Source: Diphasiastrum complanatum (lineage: Eukaryota; Streptophyta; Lycopodiopsida; Lycopodiales; Lycopodiaceae). From it: a stretch of 64,000 nt of DNA. A program made the position numbers and the translations under genes. Location: NCBI GenBank assembly GCA_029204225.1, contig CM055103.1, positions 49,337,756 to 49,401,755 of the forward strand. Direction: 5' to 3'. The notes below the pieces were generated by a model. It made no database searches. It was not told the DNA's origin and saw nothing but the letters and a program-made list of their open reading frames with translations. This document shows, piece by piece, positions 21,474 through 31,976 of this stretch; position 1 is the first letter of the stretch; each line of letters starts with the position of its first letter.

Positions 21474-24400
21474 CTAGCTTGGTTCAATCATTGCTTTACT
21501 AATCACTCCAAGTGATGATCTGAACTTCATAAAAGGTGTCTTTTGAAGTGGTTTAGTAAGTAGATCAGCTACACATTCATTTCTTGGAACATGCTCCAAA
21601 GCAATCTCCTTGGCTTGCACCATTTCTCTCACAAAGTGATGGCATATCTCAATGTGCTTAGATCTTGCATGGAAGATTGGGTTAGATGCAAGGTGTTGGG
21701 CTGATATATTGTCATTGTAGATGATTGGTGCCTCCTCTGAATCCATGATCTTTAGTTCCACCAATAATCTCTTGATCCAAAGTACCTCCTTTGTAGTAGT
21801 TGTCAAAGCTTTGTACTCGGCCTCGGTTGAAGATAGAGATATAGTTTCTTGCTTTTTTGAAAGCCATGAAACCACACCTTCTCCTATGAAAGTTGAATAG
21901 GCACTTGTTGATTTCCTATCCCTCTTGTCCCCTGCAAAATCTGAATCACTAAATGCATGAAGGTTAATCACATCTCCTCTATATAGAATCCCAAAATCCA
22001 ATGTACCTAAGATGTATCTTAGAATCCTCTTAGCCTTTTTCCAATGGATATTCAATGGCTTTTGCATGGATTGGCTCAACCTACATACACTAAAGCTAAG
22101 ATCTGGTCTAGTTATAGTGATCCACATTAAGGAACCTATAAGTTGCCTAAACAAAGTGATGTCCATGAAGGATCTTTCATCATCTTCATTTGGCACTTTT
22201 ACATCTTGCTCCATTGGTGTGTCAACACTTTTGCATACTTCCATCTTAAACTTCTTCAAAAGAATTTGAGCATAGTTTACTTGACTTATAAAGATAAAAT
22301 CAGACCCTCTAAGTACTTCTATGCCTAAGATGAAGTGAAGACACCCTAGATCTACCATCTTGAACTCTAAGGATAGATCTATCTTGATTTTTTCAATACC
22401 ATCAACACTATTTCCACTAATGATGATGTCATCTACATAAATGAGTAAAAGTACAATACCAACATCATCAAACTTAATGTAAATAGTGGGATCATATTCA
22501 CTTTGAACAAAAGAAAGTGAAATAAGATAGCAATGTAGTCTTGAATTCCAAGATCTTGAGGCTTGCTTCAAGCCATAGATGCTTCTTTGGAGATGGCATA
22601 CTTTGTTCTCCATTCCATGCTTGATGAACCCTTGTGGCTGCTCCATATAGATATCTTCTTCCAAAAAACCATTCAAGAAAGCATTAGAGACATCCATTTG
22701 ACATAGAATCCATCCAAAATGTGATGCAAGTGCAATGATTAGTCTTATTGTGACCATCTTGGCCACGGGTGCAAAAGTTTCCTCATAGTCTATCCCTCTC
22801 TCTTGAGCATAACCTTTTGCAACTAATCTTGCTTTATGTTTGTTAACACTCCCATTTGCATTCAACTTAAGCTTGAAGACCCACTTGCATCCTATTACAT
22901 TCCTTTGAGGTCTCTCAACAAGCAACCAAGTTTCATTCTCAATCAAGGCATCATACTCATCCAACATAGCTTTATACCATTCTTTGGAGTTCAATGCATC
23001 TTCAACATTAGACGGTTCTTCAAAACTAGATAAAGCATAAGAAGCGGATGAGATACCCTCAACTTGCTGTCCTTTGCCTTGATATGTGAGCCTTGATGGC
23101 TCCACTTTTGCCCTTGAAGATCTCCTTGGTGTGATAGGTGGGTTTGGTGCTTGCTCCTCCATGAGCTCCTCCTCAAAACCAAGATCTTGCTCCTCGGCCA
23201 TCTTCTTCTTGATTGTTGGAGCACTTGAGCCTTCTTCAAGCATATGCATATGATGTTCATCAAAGATGACATCCCTTGAAACAACAAATTTGTTCAAGGA
23301 TGGGAGATAGACTTTGTAGCCCTTGCTTGAGCTTGCGTATCCAAGCATGATCCCTCTTGTGGAAGATGGATCCTCCTTGGTTCTTGTTTCCAATGGCACA
23401 TGCACATAACATATACACCCAAAAACTTTCAAGTGATTAAGATTGGGTTTCTTTCCATACAACATCTCATAAGGAGTTTTGCCTTCAATTGCTTTGCAAG
23501 ACACCCTATTCATCAAGTAGTTTGCACATACAAGAGACTCACCCCAAAAGGATTTGGGCAAACAAGCATCTAATCTTAAAGCCTTAGAACATTCACATAA
23601 TGTTCTATTCCTTCTTTCAGCAACTCCATTTTGTTGAGGAGTGTAAGGACAAGAAGTTTCTTTCTTGATCCCTTCCTCCTCACAAAAGGCCTTGAACTCA
23701 TTGGAGATGAATTCTCCACCATTGTCACTTCTAAGAATCTTGATGCTATGATTATTGGCTTGGCTTTGATCTTGCTTCCTCTTGAAGCATTCCGAGGCAT
23801 AATGTCCCATCTTGCTACAATAGTAGCACTTCACCTTCGATTTGTCCTTCTTGACTTTGGTGGTTGATGGAGATGCCTTTGGGGGTCCTTCTTGATCCTC
23901 AAGCTTTGTAGACTTCTTGAATGTTGATCCTTTGCCTTTGGACTTGCCTTTGCCTTTGGTGAAGAGAGATTGGTCATCTCCACCTTGGATGGAAAGCCTA
24001 TCCATCCTCTCTTGCATTTGGCTCCTTCTTGATTCCTCGGCCATGAGTGTGCCTTGGAGTTCTTCAAGTATGGGTAGCTTACCCATAATTGCATATCCCT
24101 GAACCAAATTGTCAAATTCAAATCTTAGTCCATTCAATATGAGTTGAACAAGCTCTTCATCCTTGATAGGATCACCTATAAAGGCTATCTCTTTGTTCAA
24201 TTCCTTTACTCTTAGGACAAAAGTATGTGCACTCTCTCCTTTCTTTTGATAGCTTCTATAGATTTGATTCTTTAAAGCTAACATTCTAGTTTGGTTCTTG
24301 GATTCATAGACCTTTTGCAAAGTCTCCCAAGCATCTTGAGCTGAAGTGCAATCTCCTACCTCTCTTAAGAGTTCATTTGCAACATTCATTTTTATGCAAT

Positions 24401-24593
24401 GTAGTGCGACATTGCACCTCTTGATGTATTTGGCTTTTTCTTGAGGATGAATAGGTTCACCCTCCTTACCATTTACAATTTCCATCAGATCTTGCATGAT
24501 CATGATGGATTCCATTCTAACTTTCCATATGGAATAGTTAGTTTTGTTGAGCCTTTCATTAGTATCCAAAAGATATGCATTTATAGATGCCAT
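21474..24593 (-). CDS. Copia 2 gag-integrase(part)-RT-RNase H fusion ORF, 1039 aa
   Basis: Gag (residues 1-250) begins MASINAYLLDTNERLNKTNY. A CCHC knuckle follows at C256-C259-H264-C269. Normally protease, the GAG-pre-integrase zinc region and the first integrase Asp come next, but the frame jumps at about residue 280 straight to KILRSDNGGEF. D290 and E326 keep the DX35E spacing. Then come the copia integrase C-terminal region (to about 450), an acidic linker, RT (WKWVFKLKLN-like start, D634 in MDVSNAFLNG, YVDD at 719-722) and RNase H (DSDFAGD, SLSSTEAEYKAL, NDN). Ends RSSLGVISKAMIEPS. Typical full-length relatives are roughly 300-350 residues longer. The unbroken frame suggests the deletion was in frame and the copy is young. 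It cannot process or integrate by itself. Confidence 0.93.
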   Translation of the reverse strand: MASINAYLLDTNERLNKTNYSIWKVRMESIMIMQDLMEIVNGKEGEPIHPQEKAKYIKRCNVALHCIKMNVANELLREVGDCTSAQDAWETLQKVYESKNQTRMLALKNQIYRSYQKKGESAHTFVLRVKELNKEIAFIGDPIKDEELVQLILNGLRFEFDNLVQGYAIMGKLPILEELQGTLMAEESRRSQMQERMDRLSIQGGDDQSLFTKGKGKSKGKGSTFKKSTKLEDQEGPPKASPSTTKVKKDKSKVKCYYCSKMGHYASECFKRKQDQSQANNHSIKILRSDNGGEFISNEFKAFCEEEGIKKETSCPYTPQQNGVAERRNRTLCECSKALRLDACLPKSFWGESLVCANYLMNRVSCKAIEGKTPYEMLYGKKPNLNHLKVFGCICYVHVPLETRTKEDPSSTRGIMLGYASSSKGYKVYLPSLNKFVVSRDVIFDEHHMHMLEEGSSAPTIKKKMAEEQDLGFEEELMEEQAPNPPITPRRSSRAKVEPSRLTYQGKGQQVEGISSASYALSSFEEPSNVEDALNSKEWYKAMLDEYDALIENETWLLVERPQRNVIGCKWVFKLKLNANGSVNKHKARLVAKGYAQERGIDYEETFAPVAKMVTIRLIIALASHFGWILCQMDVSNAFLNGFLEEDIYMEQPQGFIKHGMENKVCHLQRSIYGLKQASRSWNSRLHCYLISLSFVQSEYDPTIYIKFDDVGIVLLLIYVDDIIISGNSVDGIEKIKIDLSLEFKMVDLGCLHFILGIEVLRGSDFIFISQVNYAQILLKKFKMEVCKSVDTPMEQDVKVPNEDDERSFMDITLFRQLIGSLMWITITRPDLSFSVCRLSQSMQKPLNIHWKKAKRILRYILGTLDFGILYRGDVINLHAFSDSDFAGDKRDRKSTSAYSTFIGEGVVSWLSKKQETISLSSTEAEYKALTTTTKEVLWIKRLLVELKIMDSEEAPIIYNDNISAQHLASNPIFHARSKHIEICHHFVREMVQAKEIALEHVPRNECVADLLTKPLQKTPFMKFRSSLGVISKAMIEPS

Positions 24594-25391
24594 CTAGTCT
24601 CCTAATCAAGGACTTGACACAAATGAAGGTTACTTCTATTGATTTGATTGAAGGTCTACCTTATCCCACTTCTTAGGGACTTGAAAAGATCAGTAATAGA
24701 CTTCCTATAAAGATCTAAGAATGATCTCTAACAAAATCAAATCATAGAATACTAGAAACAATGCACTTGCTTGATTGAAGTAGACAATACTAGTAGAATT
24801 GCCCCTCTTTCTATAAAGAACATTAAAGCTTCCAAATGATCTGATCAAGAGTGAATTTCAGCAACCTAATATACTTCCAAAATCACTTGTAAAATATCTA
24901 AATGGAACTTAATGAGGATGCAACACAATCTACTATCCAATCACAAGCAAAAAATGATCAAAATCGATGAAAAATTGATCTAATTTGGTGCATAAGTCAA
25001 GCAATGGTTGGACTGAACCTAAATCACTTTAGGAGGTGCGTACTACACCTTAGAACAGCCTTGAAGAGTCCCTAAAACTCTGATCTTCCCTCTCCTTGAA
25101 TGCTAGAAAGCCTCCTCTATGAAATCACCTCCAAAACTCGCTTAGAAATCAATGCTTGGAGCAAGCAAAACTTGCTATCTTGGTAATGTGAATTGAATTC
25201 AACTTTGCCTCTGGTTTTAGACACCTAAACACCTGCAAATGAAGTCACATAACACCAATCTCCAATGTATTTAACTCACTTTGAGTTCTAGAATCAATAC
25301 TAGATGCTAAGATCCAATCTACACAAGATTTAGATCAAAAATTGTGATCAAATTGAATGAAAACCAAGGATTTAGCTCATTTCAGCCCTTA
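24594..25391 (-). other. Leader of copia 2
   Basis: About 800 bp between PBS and the gag start codon, without ORFs of note. Confidence 0.7.
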
Positions 25392-25404
25392 GGCTCTGAT
25401 ACCA
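25392..25404 (-). other. Primer-binding site of copia 2 (tRNA-iMet type)
   Basis: The minus strand reads TGGTATCAGAGCC directly after the 5' LTR end (ACA). Confidence 0.92.
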
Positions 25405-26086
25405 TGTAAAAATTACAGCAAATAAGGATCCTAAAACACTTGAAATGATGAGGGAAACAATAGATTACGATTTCATAAGATTAGCACAAGTTGAACCATC
25501 AAAATCCATCAAAAATCTATGCTTGAACCTCACTAAATGGCCCAAATCCTTGAAGAAGGCTTCACACGTGTGAAAGTACGGCCTCCCACAGTCTGAGTAC
25601 TGTACACCAGACCTACATTCACTCCTATAATCATTAGTAATCACAAGTACTCAAACAATTATGAACATAGAGAGCAATTGCACCATTATGAGAGAAAAAA
25701 CATGAAATTGCTTGATTGATTTTGGTGAGATATCATCACCTATATATACATGATCCATCACGGTTTTGGGCAGGTATGAGTAGCCCTAAACCTATCCCTG
25801 ATGCTAATTTTGGTGGATCTTTCATCCCTACCAAGTTAGGGTTGGAATCTTGGAGATCCCTCAACAATGCAAAAATTACCAAAAATAGCTCCTATTTTTT
25901 CTCCCTTGTATCTAAGCATAATTTGGACTCATTCCAAAGGTTCTAACACTTAGGTCTACTTGAGAACATCCTTATGAATGGAATCCTATGCTATTTGGCA
26001 CGTGTGACAAGCCACATCATGACCATCTAACTATTTACAAGTCATATGACCAAAACTAGTCAAGCTAGAATTGTGAATTTTTAACA
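25405..26086 (-). repeat. 5' LTR of copia 2, full length 682 bp
   Basis: Bounded by TG and CA, adjacent to the PBS on one side and the CTTAC target duplication on the other. Carries the block that is absent from the 3' LTR. Confidence 0.92.
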
Positions 26087-26091
26087 CTTAC

Positions 26092-27100
26092 AAGACAACA
26101 AAATAGAGAACACACTATGAAGAAACCACCCACCCAAGTAGAAGCAACCAATCAATCTCTAGAAGCTTCACCCTCAAGCCAAGGATTAGGAAGCATGAGA
26201 GTAGAGAGAGGTCCTGGAAATGAATCAGCTAAACTATGATGGAGTAGGGCGAGTTTGTCCTCCTTATATAGGCCTAAGACCCTCCTATGCATATAGTAAT
26301 GCAAGGTCCCAACTCCCCTATAGATAGATTCATTTGCTATTGATATTCTACACACTGCATTGACTATCCCAAACCTTGTACTAACTTCGATTAGTGTGTC
26401 TGGGCCTCACAAGGTCATTAATTACTTTGTGGGTCACGTCCAATACGACGTGGCATAACTAATGAATTTGATTCACTGGAGTACCGGGTATCCAAGACTA
26501 GGAGTATATTGAATCCTATATTTTGGTCATGGACATAACAAGTAGACCTTTGAGCCTTGAGTAGCAAACTCTCTTTATTTTTGGGCTAAGCTGAGAACAT
26601 TCAGAGGTATTACCTTCAAATATTCTAATGTTGAGTACATAATGGATTATCAATAAATAAATAGCAAGTACTTATTTGTTGCAAACCTTTGATAATAAAA
26701 AAAATTAAGTTTATTGTGACCTAAGTTACAAAAAACAAGGGTGGTTTGATGTTGTCCAAGGTCTTATACAATGATCCTTCACAACCCAGAAAAGGATCAA
26801 CCACCACTCCTAAAGGGTTACAAAACATTTCTATCAAGAAACGTAGAAAATGGGGGCTCTTATTGACCCCCCCACGCAGTGGTTACCACTACTATCCTTC
26901 AATTTCTCTACTAGAGGATAGTATGTATCCAATGGCCAGTCGCACTGTGGAAATCGGTCGAGGTCTCTGGATCTTCGGATGAAGTCCAAAAAGATTGAGG
27001 TGTATACCTCTCAAGGACTATTCGAATCCTTGAGGATCTTCGAACAATTGGTTGTTGACCAAAATGTCATGGTGCTCCTTGAATTTGTCCAGATCTAAGC
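26092..27100. other. Spacer; part of it recurs at 53.8-54.06 kb
   Basis: No gene. The stretch around 26390-26580 (GTGTCTGGGCCTC, then a shared pattern to CTTTGAGCCTTGA) resembles 53865-54030. It is therefore probably a diverged dispersed repeat. Confidence 0.45.
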
Positions 27101-27117
27101 TAGCTTGGTCTGGTCTG

Positions 27118-28115
27118 GTGTACGGTACTGCAAAACAGAGTGATTGCAGCGAAGAAAGTGTTCGGAGCGTGCCAAAAGTGATTTCACCATTCCATTGAGC
27201 ACATATTTGGGAGTTGGTGATAAAGTGCATTTTGGAAGGCGACGCCAATTTGGCTTTCAATTTAGCAAAAAAGCAGTGGGTGGCCTGGTAAGAAAAAAAT
27301 AACAAGTCATTATTTTTAACTTCTGACATCGCAGTTGGCCTCGGCATACTGCTTTTAGCCTACGGTTGAAGTTTCAAGTAGTTTTGCGATGGCAAACATG
27401 GCAGAGTCCATTTTGAGTGAAAGTAGCAAATTGGACGGGATTTCCAACTATGTAGTGTGGAAATTCAAAATGGAAAATATACTGATGGAGAAGGACGTGT
27501 GGGATGTCATCACAGGTGATGAGAGAAGACCGCCAAATGAAGCGGACATCAAAGTGTTCGATAAGAAGGTGAGGAAAGCTTTGACCTTCATTAACTTGTT
27601 AGTGAAGGATCACATAAGTACCCACATTTGTGATGTTGTTACACCCAGACAGGCATGGGATGTGCTAAAGGAGCAGTTCGAAATGTCAAATCTGTCAAGA
27701 ATCATGTTTCTGAAGTCAAAACTTAATAGTGCCCGCATAAAGCAAGGAGAGCACATTCAGACGTACATGACCAAAATCAAGACAATGAGGGATAAACTGC
27801 ACTCTATTGGTGAGCGCATATGTGATGTGGAGCTGGTGCACAATGCATTATGTGGCATTGCAAAACCCTATCAGATGTTTGTGAGCAGAATAGCATCAAG
27901 AGAAAGATTGCAACCTTTGACGAGCTCATAGGAATCTTGATGTAGGAAGAGCAACGGCGAGAAATGGTGAAAGCTAGACGTCAAAACACTTATGATCATG
28001 TAATTGCGACATGCCAAAAACAAGGCAAGGGCAAGGATAAGAAGAAGTCTAAGCAGCAATTCGCCAAGACTCATGAGGATGAGGGATCTTCCAACAAGAC
28101 CAACACAACTACATA
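27118..28115 (+). pseudogene. Copia gag relic with leader
   Basis: 27132-27196 matches the leader of copia 1. From 27389 the frame reads MANMAESILSESSKLDGISN and runs through the UBN2-type gag domain to about 27915. A frameshift then breaks ERLATFDELIGIL, and a TAG replaces a codon before EEQRREMVKARRQN. A Lys-rich stretch (GKGKDKKKSKQQ) follows, and the coding signal ends near 28115 before any zinc knuckle. No LTR was found. The gag is the same family as copia 1 and is less eroded. Confidence 0.85.
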
Positions 28116-28129
28116 TATGTGTGTTTTGC

Positions 28130-28310
28130 CATGTGACGCTGCCACGCGAACCCGATACTTAGCCAAAATTTTGACATTTTTCTTATGCGTGGCATTGCCA
28201 CGTCAAACTTTTTCGAGGACCCTACCGGTGAAATCCAGACTGGAGGTGAGGTCCGGCAAAACAATTTTAATTCTGCGTGGCACTGCCACGCGTGGTTGTA
28301 AAAAAAATTG
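28130..28310. repeat. Palindromic motif repeats, possible CACTA subterminal region
   Basis: GCGTGGCA-N-TGCCACG(C/T) occurs at 28187-28203 and 28275-28291, with a half copy (CGCTGCCACGCG) near 28136-28147. CACTA elements carry short repeated, often palindromic, binding motifs near their ends. This cluster lies just beyond the 3' end of the TNP2 gene. The terminal CACTA sequence itself was not found. Confidence 0.45.
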
Positions 28311-28626
28311 CAATGTTATACACCTTTGTGTGTTTGCAAAGATCAATGAATAGTCGAACAATATTGTGGAAAAGTGTATTATTATCTCAAAGATGGTGTT
28401 TTTTAATTATAATATATAAATAATCAACACATATATCTTTTAATTAGTTCACACATCTATTAATATTGATAAATTTTTCTAATTCTAAGTGATTGCGAGA
28501 TGCGTTTGAAATGAAACTTTAGAAATGCAACATCGTAGAAAAATATAATAATACTAATTTGAAAACAATATATATTGACCACAATGGATCATTTTATGAC
28601 AAAATTATTTGTGACATGTACAAACT

Positions 28627-29003
28627 TTATTCATCATCGCAAGATTCAAATTCATCAGCCAATACATCTTGCAACTCATCTCCGCTAAGATGATTTTCAT
28701 CATCACTATTGAAATCAAAACCTCTCTCAATATTGTCCTCATGCAAAGAATCACTGTTGTCCTCTTCATCATCTGAGTCATCGGAATCATGAGAATCAAT
28801 TCTCGGGTTTTCAATATTTATAAAACTCGAAGATATATGTACATCTTCATCAGATATACTTGTTTTGCCCAAATTTAGATCTTCCATTTCATTCTCAACA
28901 TATGCATTTTCGAATACATGTCTTGAGCATGGCTCAATTTGAACAACATACCACCAATCTTTGTTTAGTCGATCTGGTTGAAAAAATACATGCACATTTA
29001 GCA
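28627..29003 (-). pseudogene. TNP2 transposase, last exon (acidic tail)
   Basis: The minus strand encodes FQPDRLNKDWWYVVQIEPCS and then a strongly acidic Ser/Asp/Glu-rich tail (DSDDSDDEEDNSD) to a stop at 28627. This is the usual end of plant TNP2 proteins after the DUF4216 domain. The acceptor is unclear: the nearest AG would put the frame into a stop, so the splice site is probably mutated. Confidence 0.7.
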
Positions 29004-29128
29004 AAGTCAGGATTGTTATGCTCACATTTTAATTCACAATAAATAGATGTAATGAAAAAGTAGTGTAGATGATTAATATAACATTCATCACAATTGACAA
29101 AAAGAAAAAATGTGAAATTCATGCAAAC

Positions 29129-29488
29129 CTGTTCACAATGACGAGGCAACACCAATGTGTCTGAAAAGTCCATGCTTAATGTCTTGGTTGAATCGATAGC
29201 AAAAAATTCACTATGGTCTTTTTTTATAGTTGCATTTGATCCTCTATAGTTGATTTTGAACCACTTCACGTCAAACAACAAATATTTACCCATTTCACCA
29301 AAACACACCTCATATATGGCTTGTATGGTTCCTACATACTCAAGCTCTCCAGAAATTGGACTTTGATCTCGAGCACTACTCCAAATTTCTTGATGGAAGG
29401 ATGCCATCACACCACACTCATAAGTTCGTCGTTTCATATCCATTGATTCAATGCGATGATGATGACCATATGCCCACATTGCACTATA
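29129..29488 (-). pseudogene. TNP2 transposase exon with DUF4216-type domain
   Basis: Begins after acceptor AAAAG with YSAMWAYGHHHRIESMDMKR. It runs through VGTIQAIYEVCFGEMGKYLLFDVKWF to LVLPRHCEQ, then a GTTTGC donor. This arrangement (YGxI xxIxEL, then LFxCxWF) is the DUF4216 region of CACTA TNP2 proteins. Open throughout. Confidence 0.82.
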
Positions 29489-29586
29489 CTTTTGATATTG
29501 TCACATGTTGATTATAATTAAAACAATAATCAATCATCGTACAAACTAAAATTGTTCACTTAACAAAAATAGAGTTATAGACAAAC

Positions 29587-30074
29587 CTTCCAATTACATC
29601 CTCTTGCAAATTCCCATTCTGTGTCAGATATGAATTGTCCCTTTGATCTTGCTTGTTGGAGTGTATCAACCATCCAGTCTATAGTGCATTGGTTGGGCAA
29701 TGGCTCAAGATCATGTGACGTCGGTGTCGATTTCTGGTCAATACCCTTTTTCTTTTTCTTTTTCTTCATATAATTCCAACCATTTATCCATTACTCCTAA
29801 ATTATATAGCATGAAGGTTGAAATTTTTTCTCTCAAACTAGGTGTCATTTTTTTAAGACTACCCATACCTTGAGGTTTTTCACCTTTCACCTCATTGCTT
29901 TCCTCATCATGCCATAGTCGTGGAGCAGATGGATCTATTTGAAACAAAACTTCGGTAACATAAAATAGAGATTCTTGCACTAACCATCCCTCTGACATGC
30001 TTCCCTCTGGCCTTGCCTTCTGACGCACAAAACCTTTCAACACTTTTATGAATCTCTCCAAGAAAAACATCCAC
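29587..30074 (-). pseudogene. TNP2 transposase exon with frameshift in Lys/Glu run
   Basis: The acceptor GTAG and an in-frame join after HSR support the start (WMFFLERFIKVLKGFVRQKA). The frame reads to MDKWLELYEEKEKEKGY and stops at 29738. The next frame continues KKKKKKGIDQKSTPTS to EFARGCNWK and a donor. The break lies in a GAAAAAGAAAAAG run, a likely slippage site. Confidence 0.8.
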
Positions 30075-30180
30075 CTACAGAAAATTTTAACACATCAATG
30101 AGAACATTCTGTTATTTATAATTTGAAAGAATCACACTACATTTATTAAAACCACTAAAATCAAATCAAGTGTATTATAC

Positions 30181-30354
30181 CTTGAGTGCACAGGACCGAC
30201 AATACCAACTTCTTGGACCAAGTGCACAAGCAGATGCACCTGTATGTCTAGGATAGAAGTTGGAAAATCCCTCTCAAGCATACATACAGCCTCCACCAAA
30301 TCTTCTTGCTTTGTTTGCACGTCTATCTCACGAATCTCCTTACCACACATCCAT
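30181..30354 (-). pseudogene. TNP2 transposase exon (DUF4218-type domain)
   Basis: 58 codons reading WMCGKEIREIDVQTKQEDL, then VCMLERDFPTSILDIQVHLL and VGPVHSR. This is the DUF4218 signature (CxLExxFPPxFFDIMxHLxVHL, then GPVxxRW). Both splice sites are consensus and the Arg codons are rebuilt across the introns on both sides. Confidence 0.85.
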
Positions 30355-30474
30355 CTACATCATGTTTGTAGTATAACTAGATTTTAGTACGTTCATATTA
30401 TTTTATCAAACTTGTATTAGAAAAAAAACATGCAATTTCATAAGATATTGATGTAAACAAAAGAAATTAAGTAC

Positions 30475-31192
30475 CTAACAACGGATGCTAATTTGTAAAT
30501 GGCATCGCGAAGTTGATCAGTTAGACAGCCACGAATGCACATTGGAAATATGTACTCGACCATCTTCAACCAATCATGAGATTTTAGACCATGGAGATTT
30601 CCTTCAGCTGTGAATGATGTTCGTAGTGAATGAGCAAAACCCATTGGTGTTTTCATCTCGCAAATGACTGACCGTACGTACTTTTACTCTTCTTTCGTAA
30701 GAATCCAAGGGGCTCTTGGAATAGTATAGGTATTTCCATCAGTACATGATTTTGGCCAATACTCTTTTTTTGTTTTTGATTCTTGTAGATCATGCCTGGT
30801 AGAAATACTGTCTTTGTCGCCCACCAAGTGTTTCCATATTGATTCACCCACATTTTTTAATATGTGCATAGGATCAAGCAAGTGACTGATCAAAAGGTTA
30901 TTCCAATATGGTAAAGAATGGAAGATGGATAGTCTTTTCATACCATTGATTGGCTTAGTCTCGGATTCAATCCAAAGTTTGTGCCAATCTACCACGGACA
31001 TTCTCTTTGGAGGCATTCTTGTTTCTGATCTTCCTCCAAAGCCTCTTCTATGAGCATTTCTAAATGGATGATTTTCATCATGCAAGTACTTGCGATGATT
31101 TTCATACACAACTTTGTTTAAATGACATGAGTGGTGAGCATCAATATTTGGTCCACAAATGAGACACGCGTGATATCCAAAAGTTGTAAAAC
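30475..31192 (-). pseudogene. TNP2 transposase exon (Transposase_21), one in-frame stop
   Basis: Starts after a TTTTAG acceptor with FTTFGYHACLICGPNIDAHH. Continues with the Cys/His and DPMHILKNVGESIWKHLVG region typical of Transposase_21, then APWILTKEE, TAA, KYVRSVICEMKTPMGFAHSL and ends ASVVR at a GTACTTA donor. A single TAA at about 30684 interrupts an otherwise continuous frame. Confidence 0.85.
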
Positions 31193-31287
31193 CTAAAAGA
31201 ATCAAATAGAATTCTTTTAAAGAATAAATATTGCATGCATAAAAAATAAATATACAAATATTACAAGTGATTTCATTTTATAGTCAC

Positions 31288-31976
31288 CTGAACAATCGCC
31301 CAATCCTGGATAGTCATGCATAGTCCACATTAACATCGCACGTAACAAAAATGTTTTGTCTTGAAGTGGACATGAGATGTCATATGCTTGGACTCCCTTC
31401 TCTAGTAGTTCTAGTTTTTCAATCAATGGTGCAAAGTAGATATCCATATTTTTTACTTTATGTTTTTCAGGAATTAAAAGTGCTATCATGAGATGTCCTT
31501 TTTTGATGCTTAGCCAAGGTGGAATGTTATAGTTGACCAACACCACCGGCCAATTAGACCACGTGCTTGACATTTTTCCAAACGGGTTAACCCCGTCTGT
31601 TGCAAGTCCAAATCTTATATTTCTTATTTCACTTGCGAAACATGGATATTCTTTGTCAATGCGTTTCCATGCAAGAGAGTCTGAGGGTACTCTCATGATC
31701 TCATCCGAAGAACGATGACTAGCATGCCAATTCACAAGTTCTGCAAGAGACTTGTAACGAAACAATCGTTGCAATCGTGGGATTATTGGAAAGTGTCGTA
31801 ACACCTTGCATGGGATAGTGGTCCCTTGTAAGTCATCTCGATATCGAGGAGTATTGCATATAGGACAAGCTTTTAACCCTTGATACTCACCACGATATAA
31901 GATGCAATCTTTTGGACAAGCATGATGCAATGTATAGTCCATTCCCATTGCACTCAACATTTTTCGTGCCTCACCT
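31288..31976 (-). pseudogene. TNP2 transposase first recognisable exon (CACTA/En-Spm)
   Basis: TNP2 (Transposase_21, En/Spm-CACTA superfamily) cuts and pastes CACTA elements by binding their ends. This exon reads GEARKMLSAMGMDYTLHHAC, then CPICNTPRYR, PIIPRLQRLFRYKSLAELVN, FGLATDGVNPFGKMSSTWSN and NIPPWLSIKKG. It ends MHDYPGLGDCSG at a GTGACT donor. These are classical TNP2 motifs. The N-terminal transposase-associated domain and earlier exons are missing: only 325 bp separate this exon from the end of the next gene upstream. The gene is therefore 5'-truncated or was displaced by another element. Confidence 0.88.

Larger units (their letters stand above)
21059..26091 (-). mobile_element. Ty1/copia LTR retrotransposon 2, target duplication CTTAC
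   Basis: Minus-strand element (21064-26086) flanked by CTTAC at 21059-21063 and 26087-26091. The LTR pair is 25405-26086 (5' LTR) and 21064-21459 (3' LTR). The PBS follows the 5' LTR, and a purine tract (GTGAGGAGGAG on the minus strand) precedes the 3' LTR. Over the shared part I see only about three substitutions and one single-base indel, so it inserted recently. Inside is one open reading frame of 1039 codons that lacks protease and the front of integrase. Confidence 0.93.
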
